From Rhodobacter sp. SY28-1 (GTDB taxonomy: Bacteria > Pseudomonadota > Alphaproteobacteria > Rhodobacterales > Rhodobacteraceae), in assembly GCF_005222785.1 (NCBI RefSeq), contig NZ_STGH01000001.1, positions 1,550,001 to 1,614,000 on the forward strand: DNA of 64,000 nucleotides. Direction: 5' to 3'. Below are positions 1 through 7,651 of this stretch, piece by piece. Under the pieces are notes generated by a model that ran no database searches, was not told the origin of the DNA, and was given only the letters and a program-made list of their open reading frames with translations. A program made the position numbers and the translations under genes. Numbering within the stretch: position 1 is the first letter of the stretch; every line of letters begins with the position of its first letter.

Positions 1-274
1 GGGCGGCGGTGGCGGTGGACCAGTCGGGTTCCAGGATCATGTCGGGTTCGGTGAAGGCGTCGAAAGGGTTGTCGGCCCATTCGCCGGTGATCGTCTGCAG
101 GAAGATCGAGTTCGGCAGGAAATAGTTGGTCTGCTTGGCGAATTTGGCGGCCGGCATCGCCTTGCCCCGCGCTACCCCGGCGATGTCGCCGATGATGCAT
201 TCCACTTCGTCTACCCGGCGGTTGCCGATGTAGTCGCGCGCTGCCTCGGGCAGCTGGTCGGTCCATTTGGACAT
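1..274 (-). CDS. Glutamine synthetase family protein, N-terminal part (cut by window edge)
   Basis: The reading frame starts at the ATG complement at 272-274 and runs off the left edge, so only about 91 residues are visible. The peptide has the glutamine-synthetase-like start with the segment DIAGVARGKAMP, typical of the gamma-glutamylpolyamine/gamma-glutamylamide synthetase branch (PuuA-like) rather than housekeeping GlnA. It would ligate glutamate to an amine using ATP in the cytoplasm. It lies 42 bp downstream of the glutamine amidotransferase gene on the same strand and is the last visible gene of the transporter/ligase unit. No strong Shine-Dalgarno is seen. Its catalytic residues are outside the window, so substrate and integrity cannot be judged. 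Confidence 0.8.
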   Translation of the reverse strand, partial: MSKWTDQLPEAARDYIGNRRVDEVECIIGDIAGVARGKAMPAAKFAKQTNYFLPNSIFLQTITGEWADNPFDAFTEPDMILEPDWSTATAA

Positions 275-316
275 AGGTCACACATTGTTGGGGGGTGGCC
301 CCCGCGGCCGAACGGG

Positions 317-1024
317 TCAGGCGCGGAGCTTCTCGGCCCCAGATTTGGCTTGGTGGGTCAGGAAGAATTCCGCGATCCGGTCGGCCATCGACGGGCTGTC
401 GGTGGGCTTGTCGAGCCTTTGGGTGGCGTCGGCAAGCAGCGCGTCGGGGACCAGACCCGGCCCCCGGTACTTGATCAGGCCCGCCATGAATTCCTTGCGG
501 AATTCGGGGTGGGGCTGAACGGTAAACATGCGGTCGTCGTAAAGGAGTGCCGCATTTTCGCAGAAAGCGGTGGACGACAGGACCTTTGCCATCTCGGGCT
601 TTTTCACCACCTGGTCCTGATGCCAGGCGTTCAAGGTATAGGTCTGGTCGCCGAAATCATACTCGGTGGGACCAACGGACCAGCCGCCCGCATATTTCTC
701 GACCTTGCCGCCCATCGCCTGCGCGATGATCTGGTGGCCGAAGCAGACGCCGACCACCGGCACATGTTCGGCGTAGGCGCGGCGGATGAAGTCCTCCAGC
801 GGCGGGATCCAGTCGTGCGGTTCATAGGCGCCAAAACGCGACCCGGTGATCAGCCAGCCGTCGCACTCGTGCACGTCCTTCGGGAAGTCATTACGCAGCA
901 CCGCCCATCGGCGGAAGGTCAGGCCCCGGCCTGCCAGCAGAGTCTCGAAGAAATCGGGGTAATCGCCCATGTCGGCGCGCAGGGCGTCGGGGCTTTCGCC
1001 GGTCTGAAGGATGCCGATCTGCAT
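317..1024 (-). CDS. Class I glutamine amidotransferase (GATase1 domain)
   Basis: A 235-residue stand-alone class I glutamine amidotransferase or gamma-glutamyl hydrolase. The nucleophile elbow GVCFGHQ places the catalytic Cys at residue 94, and PHPEF supplies His172 and Glu174, so the triad is intact. It resembles the GMP-synthase-like GATases rather than classical PuuD. It sits between two glutamine-synthetase-like genes on the same strand, which suggests that it hydrolyses a gamma-glutamyl intermediate made by them; that role is inferred from context. The start codon is preceded by AGGGA at suitable spacing. The 121 bp upstream, between it and the next ligase gene, contain no gene. Confidence 0.87.
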   Translation of the reverse strand: MQIGILQTGESPDALRADMGDYPDFFETLLAGRGLTFRRWAVLRNDFPKDVHECDGWLITGSRFGAYEPHDWIPPLEDFIRRAYAEHVPVVGVCFGHQIIAQAMGGKVEKYAGGWSVGPTEYDFGDQTYTLNAWHQDQVVKKPEMAKVLSSTAFCENAALLYDDRMFTVQPHPEFRKEFMAGLIKYRGPGLVPDALLADATQRLDKPTDSPSMADRIAEFFLTHQAKSGAEKLRA

Positions 1025-1145
1025 CTCTGATCCCTATGTTTTCCTCAAGGTGGAAGCGAAGCGCGGGCCGGTCAAGAGGCTCGTCGTGCGCCTTCGGCTT
1101 CTCTTCGCAGGTCAGCGACGAGGGCCGAAGGCCAACGCGGAGCGG

Positions 1146-2486
1146 TCAGACAGTGTCGAGATACAGTTCCACCCGTTCCTCGGGCGTAAGCTCGGCCAGA
1201 TAATGCAGTTCCTGGCGTTTGGTCTGCACCAGGTTGCGGATCAGTTCCTTCGGCAGGAAACGATACAGCACGTCCGAGTTTTCGAACGCCTCGATGGCCT
1301 CTTCCCAGGATGCGGGGATCTGCGGCAGGTCCATCGCATAGGCATTGCCGGTCACCGGCGGCGCAGGCTCCATCTCGTCCTCGATGCCGGTCAGGGCGGC
1401 GCCCAGGATCGCGGCCAGCATCAGGTAGGGGTTCACGTCGCCACCGGCCACGCGATGTTCGATCCGCCGGGCACTGGGGTTGCCAGCTGGAATCCGGATC
1501 GCGGCGGTGCGGTTCTCGTAGCCCCAGCTGATCGCGGTGGGCGCATGCTTGTCGGGAACCAGACGTTCGTAGCTGTTGAAATGCGGCGCGAAGAGGAGCG
1601 TGGAATCGTGCATTGCCGCAAGGCAACCCGCGACGGCATGGCGCAGCTGAGCGGTTCCCTTGGGGCCGCCAGAATCGAAGATGTTGTCGCCCTTGGCATC
1701 CAGCACCGAGAAATGCGTGTGCAGGCCCGACCCCGAGTATTCGGCATAGGGTTTTGCCATGAAGCTTGCGGCAAAGCCGTGGCGGCGGGCGAGGCCCTTG
1801 ACCAGCATCTTGAACAGCCAGGCATCGTCGGCGGCCCGCAGCGGGTCGTCGCAATGCATCAGGTTCACTTCGAACTGGCCGAGGCCCGTCTCCGAAGTGG
1901 TGGTGTCGGCCGGTATGTCCATCGCCTCGCAGGCGTCGTAGAGGTCGGTGAAGAAAGTATCGAAGGCGTCGAGCGCCCGGATCGACAGGGTCTCGGCCGC
2001 CTTGCGGCGCTTGCCGGACCGGGGGGACGCGGGGACCTGCATGGTCTTGCCGCTGTCGTCGATCAGGAAGAACTCAAGCTCCATCGCGCAGACCGGGGTC
2101 AGGCCGCGCGCCTTGTAGCGCTGCACGACAGCGTTCAGTGCGTGGCGGGGGTCGCCCTCATAAGGCTGGCCGTTCTCGCGGAACATCCAGATCGGCAGCA
2201 GCGCGGTCGGTGCCTCCAGCCAGGGCATCGGCATGAAGCCGCGTTCGGTGGGCTTCAACACGCCGTCGGCGTCGCCCTGTTCAAAGACCAGCGGGCTGTC
2301 GTCAATATCCTCGCCCCAGATGTCAAGGTTCAGGACCGAGAAGGGGAACCGCGTCCCATCCTTCACGACCTTGTCGGCAAAGCGGGCCGGGACGCGCTTG
2401 CCCCGCGCCTGACCGTTCAGGTCCGCAGCGGCCACCCGGATGGTGCGCACGTCGGGGTGCTTACGAAGGTAATCTTTCATCGTCAT
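1146..2486 (-). CDS. Glutamine synthetase-like gamma-glutamyl-amine ligase (PuuA-like)
   Basis: A 446-residue member of the glutamine synthetase family, close to full family length. Active-site landmarks are present: MELEFF (Glu136/Glu138, metal and glutamate site), GSGLHTHFS, NRTAAIRIP and EHRVAGGDVNPYL. The family converts an amine plus glutamate and ATP to a gamma-glutamylamide; members act on putrescine, ethanolamine or alkylamines, and the substrate here is unknown. It is the second ligase of this locus, downstream of an amino-acid-type ABC transporter on the same strand and about 180 bp beyond it. A TTTGATCAAA palindrome lies about 165 bp upstream. The start could also be the second ATG two codons later; no strong ribosome binding site decides it. 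Confidence 0.88.
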   Translation of the reverse strand: MTMKDYLRKHPDVRTIRVAAADLNGQARGKRVPARFADKVVKDGTRFPFSVLNLDIWGEDIDDSPLVFEQGDADGVLKPTERGFMPMPWLEAPTALLPIWMFRENGQPYEGDPRHALNAVVQRYKARGLTPVCAMELEFFLIDDSGKTMQVPASPRSGKRRKAAETLSIRALDAFDTFFTDLYDACEAMDIPADTTTSETGLGQFEVNLMHCDDPLRAADDAWLFKMLVKGLARRHGFAASFMAKPYAEYSGSGLHTHFSVLDAKGDNIFDSGGPKGTAQLRHAVAGCLAAMHDSTLLFAPHFNSYERLVPDKHAPTAISWGYENRTAAIRIPAGNPSARRIEHRVAGGDVNPYLMLAAILGAALTGIEDEMEPAPPVTGNAYAMDLPQIPASWEEAIEAFENSDVLYRFLPKELIRNLVQTKRQELHYLAELTPEERVELYLDTV

Positions 2487-2628
2487 GTCGTTATGAGGTC
2501 AGGGCACGGCTCCCGCGCCCGCAGCCAGCCATGGCTGCCTCATGCGCAGGTTCGGACCATGCCCTTGGCCCTTCCCCTGATTTTGATCGCCTTGCCCCGC
2601 AGGCCTACTTTTCGGCGTTTCCGCAGGG

Positions 2629-2646
2629 TCCGGGCGGGTGCCCGGA
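2629..2646 (-). terminator. Possible hairpin terminator after the ABC permease genes
   Basis: A perfect 7-bp stem (TCCGGGC / GCCCGGA) with a 4-nt loop lies 22 bp beyond the stop codon of the distal permease gene. There is no clear T-run, so it may be a processing or mRNA-stabilising hairpin rather than a terminator. Confidence 0.35.
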
Positions 2647-2649
2647 TAA

Positions 2650-2659
2650 TTTGATCAAA
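2650..2659. promoter_or_regulatory. TTTGATCAAA palindrome, candidate operator
   Basis: A perfect 10-bp palindrome in the 182-bp gap between the permease and glutamine-synthetase-like genes. The 8-mer TTTGATCA recurs at 6876 and 54058, each time ahead of a gene set for amine or amino-acid uptake or assimilation. Regulatory function is inferred from this recurrence only. Confidence 0.4.
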
Positions 2660-2668
2660 AGTAGCCTA

Positions 2669-3499
2669 CTACCGGATCAGGTTCGGACGCAAGCGGATTT
2701 TCATCCGGGAATTCGAGGGCAGGTGCCGGTTCAGCCGCCGGTTCACCCTGCCATAGATGAAGGTCACGGCCAGGGTCAGCAGGATGAAGTAGAAGGCGAC
2801 GATGGGGTAGGGGATGAAGGGGTTGAAGGTCTTGTCGGCGAAGTAGTTCGCGTAATAGAGCGCGTCACCCTTCTGCGCGAAGGCCGGAAAGCCCGAGAAG
2901 TAGACCAGCGTCGTGGCGTGGAACAGGAAGATCGCCTCGTTGGTATAGGCGGGCCAGCCGAGCCGCAGCATGGTCGGCCATTCGATGCGGATGAACTTTT
3001 TCCAGCCGGTCAGGCCATAGGCCTCGGCCGCCTCAAGGTCGCCCTTGGGGATCGACTTCAGCGCCCCGTGGAAGATCTCGGCGGAATAGGCTGCGGTGTT
3101 CAGGAACAGGACCAGAAGCGCCCCGGCCCAGGCGCGGGTGGTCCAGGAGGTGTTGATCTCGACCCCGAACAGCATGAACTCCTTCGGCAGCAGGACCAGC
3201 GCCTCGTAGGCCAGGAAGAACTGGATGAAGAGAGGCGAGCCACGGAAGACGAAGACGAACCATTCGGCGGGTTTGCGGATCAGCGGGTTGCGCGCGGTCC
3301 TGGCCAGCGCCACGGCATTGGCCAGGAAAAAGCCGAAGACCAGGGCGAGGATGCCGAAGTAGAGGTTCCAGATCAGGCCGGACCCGATCAGGGTGAACTG
3401 CTGGCAGATGGTGAAGTCGGATCTCGGCAGAAGGTTCTCGCCGATCCCGATGGAGCGCAGGCTGTAGGCCTGGATGGTTTCCCAGCAGGTCATGCTCAT
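2669..3499 (-). CDS. Amino-acid ABC transporter permease (HisM/ArtM family)
   Basis: A 276-residue inner-membrane permease of the polar amino acid family. It has several hydrophobic spans and the EAA-type cytoplasmic loop around EAAEAYGLTGWKKFIRIEWP, which contacts the ATPase. It is the distal permease of the ABC system encoded at 2.7-6.8 kb. The start is placed at the ATG at 3499 because AGGAGG lies 7 nt upstream; an in-frame start eight codons earlier lacks such a site. Its start overlaps the stop of a 25-codon mini-ORF (ATGA), so it is probably translationally coupled to upstream reading. Substrate is likely a polar or cationic amino acid or an amine. Confidence 0.88.
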   Translation of the reverse strand: MSMTCWETIQAYSLRSIGIGENLLPRSDFTICQQFTLIGSGLIWNLYFGILALVFGFFLANAVALARTARNPLIRKPAEWFVFVFRGSPLFIQFFLAYEALVLLPKEFMLFGVEINTSWTTRAWAGALLVLFLNTAAYSAEIFHGALKSIPKGDLEAAEAYGLTGWKKFIRIEWPTMLRLGWPAYTNEAIFLFHATTLVYFSGFPAFAQKGDALYYANYFADKTFNPFIPYPIVAFYFILLTLAVTFIYGRVNRRLNRHLPSNSRMKIRLRPNLIR

Positions 3500-3573
3500 G
3501 CCGAAGCCTCCTGCCCGGGCCAAATTCCTTCGAAGGAGTTTGCGAGAGTCTTCGAAGACTTTTGGTCGCTCAT
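3496..3573 (-). CDS. 25-codon mini-ORF coupled to both flanking permease genes
   Basis: The frame begins MSDQKSSK and ends at TGA. Its ATG overlaps the stop of the proximal permease and its stop overlaps the ATG of the distal permease, both as ATGA. The DNA inside it is dominated by two adjacent palindromes (3521-3542 and 3543-3564). It may be a real coupling peptide, or an ORF created when a hairpin repeat was inserted between two overlapping genes. No homologue is recognised. Confidence 0.3.
   Translation of the reverse strand: MSDQKSSKTLANSFEGIWPGQEASA
3521..3564. repeat. Paired palindromes, possible divergent copy of the paired-hairpin repeat
   Basis: Two back-to-back inverted repeats, each centred on TTCGAA: CAAATTCCTTC/GAAGGAGTTTG and CGAGAGTCTTC/GAAGACTTTTG, with only G-U type mismatches on the plus strand. 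The first arm CAAATTCCTT equals an arm of the paired-hairpin repeat at 31823-31846. Unlike that repeat these lack a four-base loop. It lies at the junction of the two permease genes. Confidence 0.5.
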
Positions 3574-4448
3574 GCGCCGGCCCTCCGCAGGGCTTCGCCG
3601 CCCGCCGTGGCCTGGCCGTGGCTCAGCCGCGCGGTCAGTTTGCCGATGCCGATTTCCGAGATGCGGGTGAAGATCAGGTAGAAGACCAGAAGCCCCAGGA
3701 AGTACCAAAGCCGCCAGTCGCCATGCGGATACTCATAGGCCTGGGTCTTCGACCCGCCCAACTCGCGCGCATAGTAGACGATGTCCCGGACACCCAGCAG
3801 GAACAAGAGCGGGGTGGCCTTGATCAGGATCATCCACAGGTTGCCAAGGCCGGGCAGCGCGTAGATCCACATCTGCGGCACCAGGATGCGGCGGAAGACC
3901 TGCCTGCGGCTCATCCCGTAGGCTTCGGCGGTTTCCAGCTGCGCGCGGGGGACGGCCTGCATCGCGCCGTAGATCACGTTGGCGACAAAGGCCCCGAAGA
4001 CGATGGCGAAGGTGACGACGGCCAGCATGAAGCCATAGGCCTGGTGCCAGAAGGCCGCGGATTTGCCAAGCGGGACCTTGGCTTCGGGGCAGACCCGGAA
4101 TTCCAACCCCTGCCAGGGCCAAGCATGGCTTTCGCAGACCACCAGGCTTTTCGAGTATTCGATGACCTGATCCAGCGCGATGACGAAGAACAGGAAGAAG
4201 ATGATGTCGGGCACGCCGCGCACCATCCAGATGTAGATCTTGCCCAGCCAGCTGACCGGCGCGATATGCGACCGTGCGGCGGTGGCGCCCATGAATCCCA
4301 TGCCAAGCGCGGCGGGGGCGGTGATGGCGAGAAGAAGAAGGACAGTCAGGAAGGACCAGTAGAAATCGACGTGCTTGGCCGACGTGAAATAGCAGAGGTA
4401 CCAGGTCAGGCCCTCGATGGATTTCGGATCGGCGCAGGCTTCGAACAT
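3570..4448 (-). CDS. Amino-acid ABC transporter permease (HisQ/ArtQ family)
   Basis: A 292-residue inner-membrane permease, the proximal partner of the permease at 2.7-3.5 kb. It has hydrophobic spans and the EAA loop ETAEAYGMSRRQVFRRILVP characteristic of amino-acid importers. AGGA lies about 8 nt upstream of its ATG. It follows the binding-protein gene with a 52-bp gap containing a stable hairpin. The long loop after the first spans (SKSLVVCESHAWPWQG) is typical of the general-amino-acid-like permeases of Rhodobacteraceae. The TGA overlaps the mini-ORF start. Confidence 0.88.
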   Translation of the reverse strand: MFEACADPKSIEGLTWYLCYFTSAKHVDFYWSFLTVLLLLAITAPAALGMGFMGATAARSHIAPVSWLGKIYIWMVRGVPDIIFFLFFVIALDQVIEYSKSLVVCESHAWPWQGLEFRVCPEAKVPLGKSAAFWHQAYGFMLAVVTFAIVFGAFVANVIYGAMQAVPRAQLETAEAYGMSRRQVFRRILVPQMWIYALPGLGNLWMILIKATPLLFLLGVRDIVYYARELGGSKTQAYEYPHGDWRLWYFLGLLVFYLIFTRISEIGIGKLTARLSHGQATAGGEALRRAGA

Positions 4449-4468
4449 TCGTGGATCCTGTCGGAAAG

Positions 4469-4490
4469 GGGCGGGCCCGAAAGCCCGCCC
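4469..4490 (-). terminator. Intra-operon hairpin between binding-protein and permease genes
   Basis: A perfect 8-bp GC stem (GGGCGGGC / GCCCGCCC) with a 6-nt loop lies 10 bp after the binding-protein stop codon. In ABC operons such hairpins commonly give partial termination or protect the 3' end, raising binding protein over permease; that role is inferred. Confidence 0.6.
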
Positions 4491-4500
4491 GGGTCAGGCC

Positions 4501-5253
4501 TCAGCAGCCTTCCTTGCCGGCATCGCCCCAGGTCTTGGCCTCGGGTCCGAAGTATTCGGCCTTGGTGATCATCGCGTCCAGCGTGCCGTCGCACTTCATC
4601 GACTTGATCGCCACGTCGAACTTGCCGCGCAGGTCGTCGTCGCTGTCCCGGAAGCCAAGACCCACGCCGCCACCGATCGACTCTTCCTTCTCCAACAGAA
4701 CCAGCGCCCCGCCCGATTCCGCCGCGATCGGCACCAGGTAGTCCTTGTCGGCCAGCACCGCAACAGCTTCGCCGTTCTTCACCGCCGCAACGGTTTCTTC
4801 CGGCGTGGCGTATTCGACTAGTTGCATGCCGTTCTCGGCCACGAAGGCCGCCTGGATCGTCGAGGTCTGCGCTGCGACCGGGCCCGACATCAGGTCGGCA
4901 TCCGCCGCCGCCGCCAGATAGGCCGACGAAGCCGGGGGCAGGTAGCCCTGGCTGAAGTCGATCACTTCCTCACGCTCGTCGGTGATGCTCATCCCGGCGA
5001 TGATGACGTCATAGTTGCCCGACTGCAGGTTCGGGATGATCGAGTCCCACTCGTTCGTCACCCATTCGCAGGTCAGGCCAGCGCGCTTGCAGAGCTCGTC
5101 GCCGAACTCGCGCTCAAAGCCCGCGACTTCGCCCGCGTCGTTGATGAAGTTGTAGGGAGGGTAGGCGCCCTCCGTGCCCAGACGGACGACGTCCTGCGCG
5201 AAGGCCGCGCCCGAGATGCCCACCAGAGCGGTTGCGAGAAGTAGTCTTTTCAT
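4501..5253 (-). CDS. Periplasmic amino-acid-binding protein (SBP_bac_3)
   Basis: A 250-residue solute-binding protein. Residues 1-19 (MKRLLLATALVGISGAAFA) form a clear Sec signal peptide, so the mature protein is periplasmic. It has family-3 features: GTEGAYPPYNF near the start, GFEREFGDELCKR, and MSITDEREEVIDFSQGY. This family binds lysine/arginine/ornithine/histidine-type or related ligands. GGGGAG lies 7 nt upstream of the ATG. It lies between a second, related binding protein and the permease genes in the same transcription unit, implying two ligand specificities for one membrane channel. Confidence 0.88.
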   Translation of the reverse strand: MKRLLLATALVGISGAAFAQDVVRLGTEGAYPPYNFINDAGEVAGFEREFGDELCKRAGLTCEWVTNEWDSIIPNLQSGNYDVIIAGMSITDEREEVIDFSQGYLPPASSAYLAAAADADLMSGPVAAQTSTIQAAFVAENGMQLVEYATPEETVAAVKNGEAVAVLADKDYLVPIAAESGGALVLLEKEESIGGGVGLGFRDSDDDLRGKFDVAIKSMKCDGTLDAMITKAEYFGPEAKTWGDAGKEGC

Positions 5254-5288
5254 CCGTAGTCTCCCCTATTGGATGGTTGTTCTGCCGG

Positions 5289-5996
5289 TCATTCGAACCA
5301 GCGGTTTTCCAGGCTTGCAAGCGTTCCGTCACGGCGCATCGCATCCAGCGCCATATTCAGACTGCCCAGCAAGCTGCTGTTTCCCTTGCAGACGGCCATT
5401 CCGACGCCGTCGTCAAGGATCACTTCGGAATACAGGTAATCGAACCCGTTGACGGCCACGAAGTCGTTGATGTCCTGCCGGGTCTCGAATGGCCCCAGCG
5501 CCAGATCGACCTGGCCCTCCAGAAGCGACTCCAGCACCTGCGGCTCGGTCGGGAACGACACATGCCGATACCCCATCTGCCGCAGATGCGCCTCTTGCAC
5601 CGTGCCCGACTGCACCGCCACCAGCGCCTCTGCCGGAGCCTTCGCCCCGGGACGCCCGATGTACCATTCGTTGGGGTCGGTGCCGTGATAGGGATCGGTG
5701 AAGTCGACCATCGCTCGCCGCTCTTCCGTCACCGCGATCCCGCCCAGAACCACGTCGAACCGGCCCGTCATCACCCCGGGGATCAGCTGGTCGAAATTCG
5801 CCAGTTCCCAGGTACAGGTCAGCGCGGCGCGACTGCAGACCTGATCCATCACATCGCGTTCAAAGCCGGTGATCACCCCGGCCTCGTCGACATAAGTGTA
5901 GGCCGGAAACGGGGCGTCGGTGCCGATCACGACCGGCTCGGATGCCGCAAGCACCAGCCCGGTCACGGCATAGGCGATCGCCCCCGCACAGGACAT
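5289..5996 (-). CDS. Second family-3 solute-binding protein
   Basis: A binding protein of about 235 residues related to the neighbour at 4.5-5.3 kb, sharing the pattern GTDAPFPAYTYVDEAGVITGFERDVMDQVC and ITEERR-like AVTEERRAMVDFTDPY. A short hydrophobic N-terminus (to about residue 18) serves as signal peptide. Its ATG overlaps the ATPase stop as TGATG; a GTG one codon earlier is possible. Having two diverged binding proteins in one operon suggests a widened substrate range. The ligand cannot be read from the sequence. Confidence 0.83.
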   Translation of the reverse strand: MSCAGAIAYAVTGLVLAASEPVVIGTDAPFPAYTYVDEAGVITGFERDVMDQVCSRAALTCTWELANFDQLIPGVMTGRFDVVLGGIAVTEERRAMVDFTDPYHGTDPNEWYIGRPGAKAPAEALVAVQSGTVQEAHLRQMGYRHVSFPTEPQVLESLLEGQVDLALGPFETRQDINDFVAVNGFDYLYSEVILDDGVGMAVCKGNSSLLGSLNMALDAMRRDGTLASLENRWFE

Positions 5997-6778
5997 CACG
6001 CCGCCGTCGCCGACAGGAACCCGCGCAGCCGTTCGCTTTGCGGATTGCCGAACAGGCTGGACGGCGGACCCTGTTCCTCAATCTTGCCCTTGTGCAGGAA
6101 GATCACATGGTCGGAACAATCCGCCGCCAGCTTCATGTCATGCGTGACCAGAAGCATGGTCCGCCCTTCATCCGCCAATGCCTTGATGACGCGGACGACC
6201 TCCTGCTCAAGCTCGGGGTCCAGCGCAGAGGTCGGCTCATCGAACAGCAGCGCGCGCGGCTCCATGCACAGTGCCCGCGCGATGGCCGCGCGCTGCTGCT
6301 GGCCACCCGACAGTTGCGCGGGCCAGGCGTCGGCCTTGTCGCCGATGCCCACCTTGGCCAGATACTGCCGCGCCTTCGCCTCGACCTCTTTCGGGTCGCG
6401 CTTCAGCACGGTGACCGGCGCCTCCATCACGTTCTGCAGGATCGTCAGGTGGGACCACAGGTTGAACTGCTGGAACACCATCGACAGGTTGGTGCGGATG
6501 CGCGTGACCTGCTCGCGGTCGGCCGGATGCCGGGCCATGCCCTCGCCCTTCCAGCGCACCGCCTCACCTTCGAACTTGATCTCGCCCTGCTGGCTGTCTT
6601 CCAGAAGATTGCAGCAGCGCAGAAGCGTGGACTTGCCGGACCCCGAGGACCCGATCAGCGACACGACATGCCCGCGCGGTGCGGTCAGGTCGACCCCCTT
6701 GAGCACTTCAAGCTGCCCATAGCTTTTGTGCAGGTCGCGGATCTGGATGACCGGAGTGTCGGCAGAGGCGTCGGGCAT
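5996..6778 (-). CDS. Amino-acid ABC transporter ATPase (HisP/GlnQ family)
   Basis: A 260-residue cytoplasmic ATPase that powers the importer. Walker A GSSGSGKST is at 43-51, the signature LSGGQQQR at 156-163, Walker B ALLFDE at 176-181 and the H-loop in VTHD. It is the first gene of the minus-strand unit that continues through two binding proteins, two permeases and probably the gamma-glutamyl ligase genes. A TTTGATCA site lies about 100 bp upstream, overlapping the end of the preceding gene. The ribosome binding site is weak (AAGAG). Confidence 0.92.
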   Translation of the reverse strand: MPDASADTPVIQIRDLHKSYGQLEVLKGVDLTAPRGHVVSLIGSSGSGKSTLLRCCNLLEDSQQGEIKFEGEAVRWKGEGMARHPADREQVTRIRTNLSMVFQQFNLWSHLTILQNVMEAPVTVLKRDPKEVEAKARQYLAKVGIGDKADAWPAQLSGGQQQRAAIARALCMEPRALLFDEPTSALDPELEQEVVRVIKALADEGRTMLLVTHDMKLAADCSDHVIFLHKGKIEEQGPPSSLFGNPQSERLRGFLSATAA

Positions 6779-6875
6779 GGCTCTTGATATCTGAGGCGGT
6801 TGGTCAGGCAGTAGGAAGCAGATTTTGTGTCAATGCAACGGCGATTTGGCCGGTTCGTCTTCCCCAAGCCGGTGA

Positions 6876-6885
6876 TTTGATCAGA
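6876..6885. promoter_or_regulatory. TTTGATCAGA site, candidate operator of the ABC/ligase unit
   Basis: TTTGATCA lies in front of the ATPase gene (about 98 bp before its ATG), overlapping the last codons of the upstream PhnD-like gene. Same core as at 2650 and 54058. Inferred operator only. Confidence 0.38.
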
Positions 6886-7651
6886 TTTGCGCGGCAATCT
6901 GTTCGGGTGACGGGGGATTGGGCACCGCGAGATAATCCGCCACGGGAAGCCGGACAAAGCCCTTCAGCCGCAGGGTGGCGCGATCCGCCGGGTCAAGGGC
7001 AGCGATGGCCTCGCCGACCGCGTCGAAGATCGGCTGCGGATCACGGCCCGCCGCCGTGATGTAGGGCAGGCCGGGGGTCGGGTCGGTCAGGGCGACGACT
7101 TTCAGCCGTGCAACGACCGGATCGGCTTCCAGCAACAAGGCAAAGGTGACTGCATCCAGTGCCGCGATATCCGCCCTGGCTTCGGCAACCGCATGGGCCG
7201 ACAGTCGGTGCCCGCCCGTCTGCAGCAGCGGCGGCAGGGAAATGCCAAGCCTGGAGGCATGGGTCTGCGGCGCAGCCCAGCCGGATTGCGACAACGCCTC
7301 ATTGTAGGCAAATCGCGCGCCGTGGAAGTCGGCCAGTGTCTGTCGCGGGTCGTCGGCTCGGGCCACGAAGACCGAGCGATAATGGCCCGGCGCACAGCCA
7401 TCGACCCCGTAATCCGGGGTGCCGACATAGGTCACCTTGTACTGCAGACGCGCCCGGAACGGATAGCCGCAGGTCTGCGACAGGACCAGTTCGGGGGCCT
7501 GCCACGCGTCCCAATAGGCGTGCTCGCCCCGGGTCAGCGTCTCGGGTGCAGCGATGCCACGGCCTGTCAGACCCCTCCGGATCAGCGCCCAAAGCCGGTC
7601 GTTTGCGGCAACTGCCGGGCCGAAGTCATACATCCCAAGGCTTGCGATCAT
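6881..7651 (-). CDS. PhnD-like phosphate/phosphonate-binding-type protein without signal peptide
   Basis: A 256-residue protein resembling PhnD-type substrate-binding proteins. It begins MIASLGMYDF, and has QTCGYPFRARL and YKVTYVGTPDY, then FHGARFAYNEALSQSGWAAPQTHA, which match the fold's ligand-lining segments. There is no signal peptide or lipobox and no permease next to it, so it may act in the cytoplasm or as a sensor rather than in transport. Its start overlaps the stop of the TerB-like gene (ATGA). Assignment is to the fold family; ligand and role are unknown. Confidence 0.7.
   Translation of the reverse strand: MIASLGMYDFGPAVAANDRLWALIRRGLTGRGIAAPETLTRGEHAYWDAWQAPELVLSQTCGYPFRARLQYKVTYVGTPDYGVDGCAPGHYRSVFVARADDPRQTLADFHGARFAYNEALSQSGWAAPQTHASRLGISLPPLLQTGGHRLSAHAVAEARADIAALDAVTFALLLEADPVVARLKVVALTDPTPGLPYITAAGRDPQPIFDAVGEAIAALDPADRATLRLKGFVRLPVADYLAVPNPPSPEQIAAQI

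Noticed and set aside
1011-2654. Long plus-strand open frame opposite the glutamine-synthetase-like gene
   Set aside because: It is the antisense shadow of a gene with intact GS motifs; high GC and third-position bias open such frames. The composition (many His, Arg, Gln) is not protein-like.
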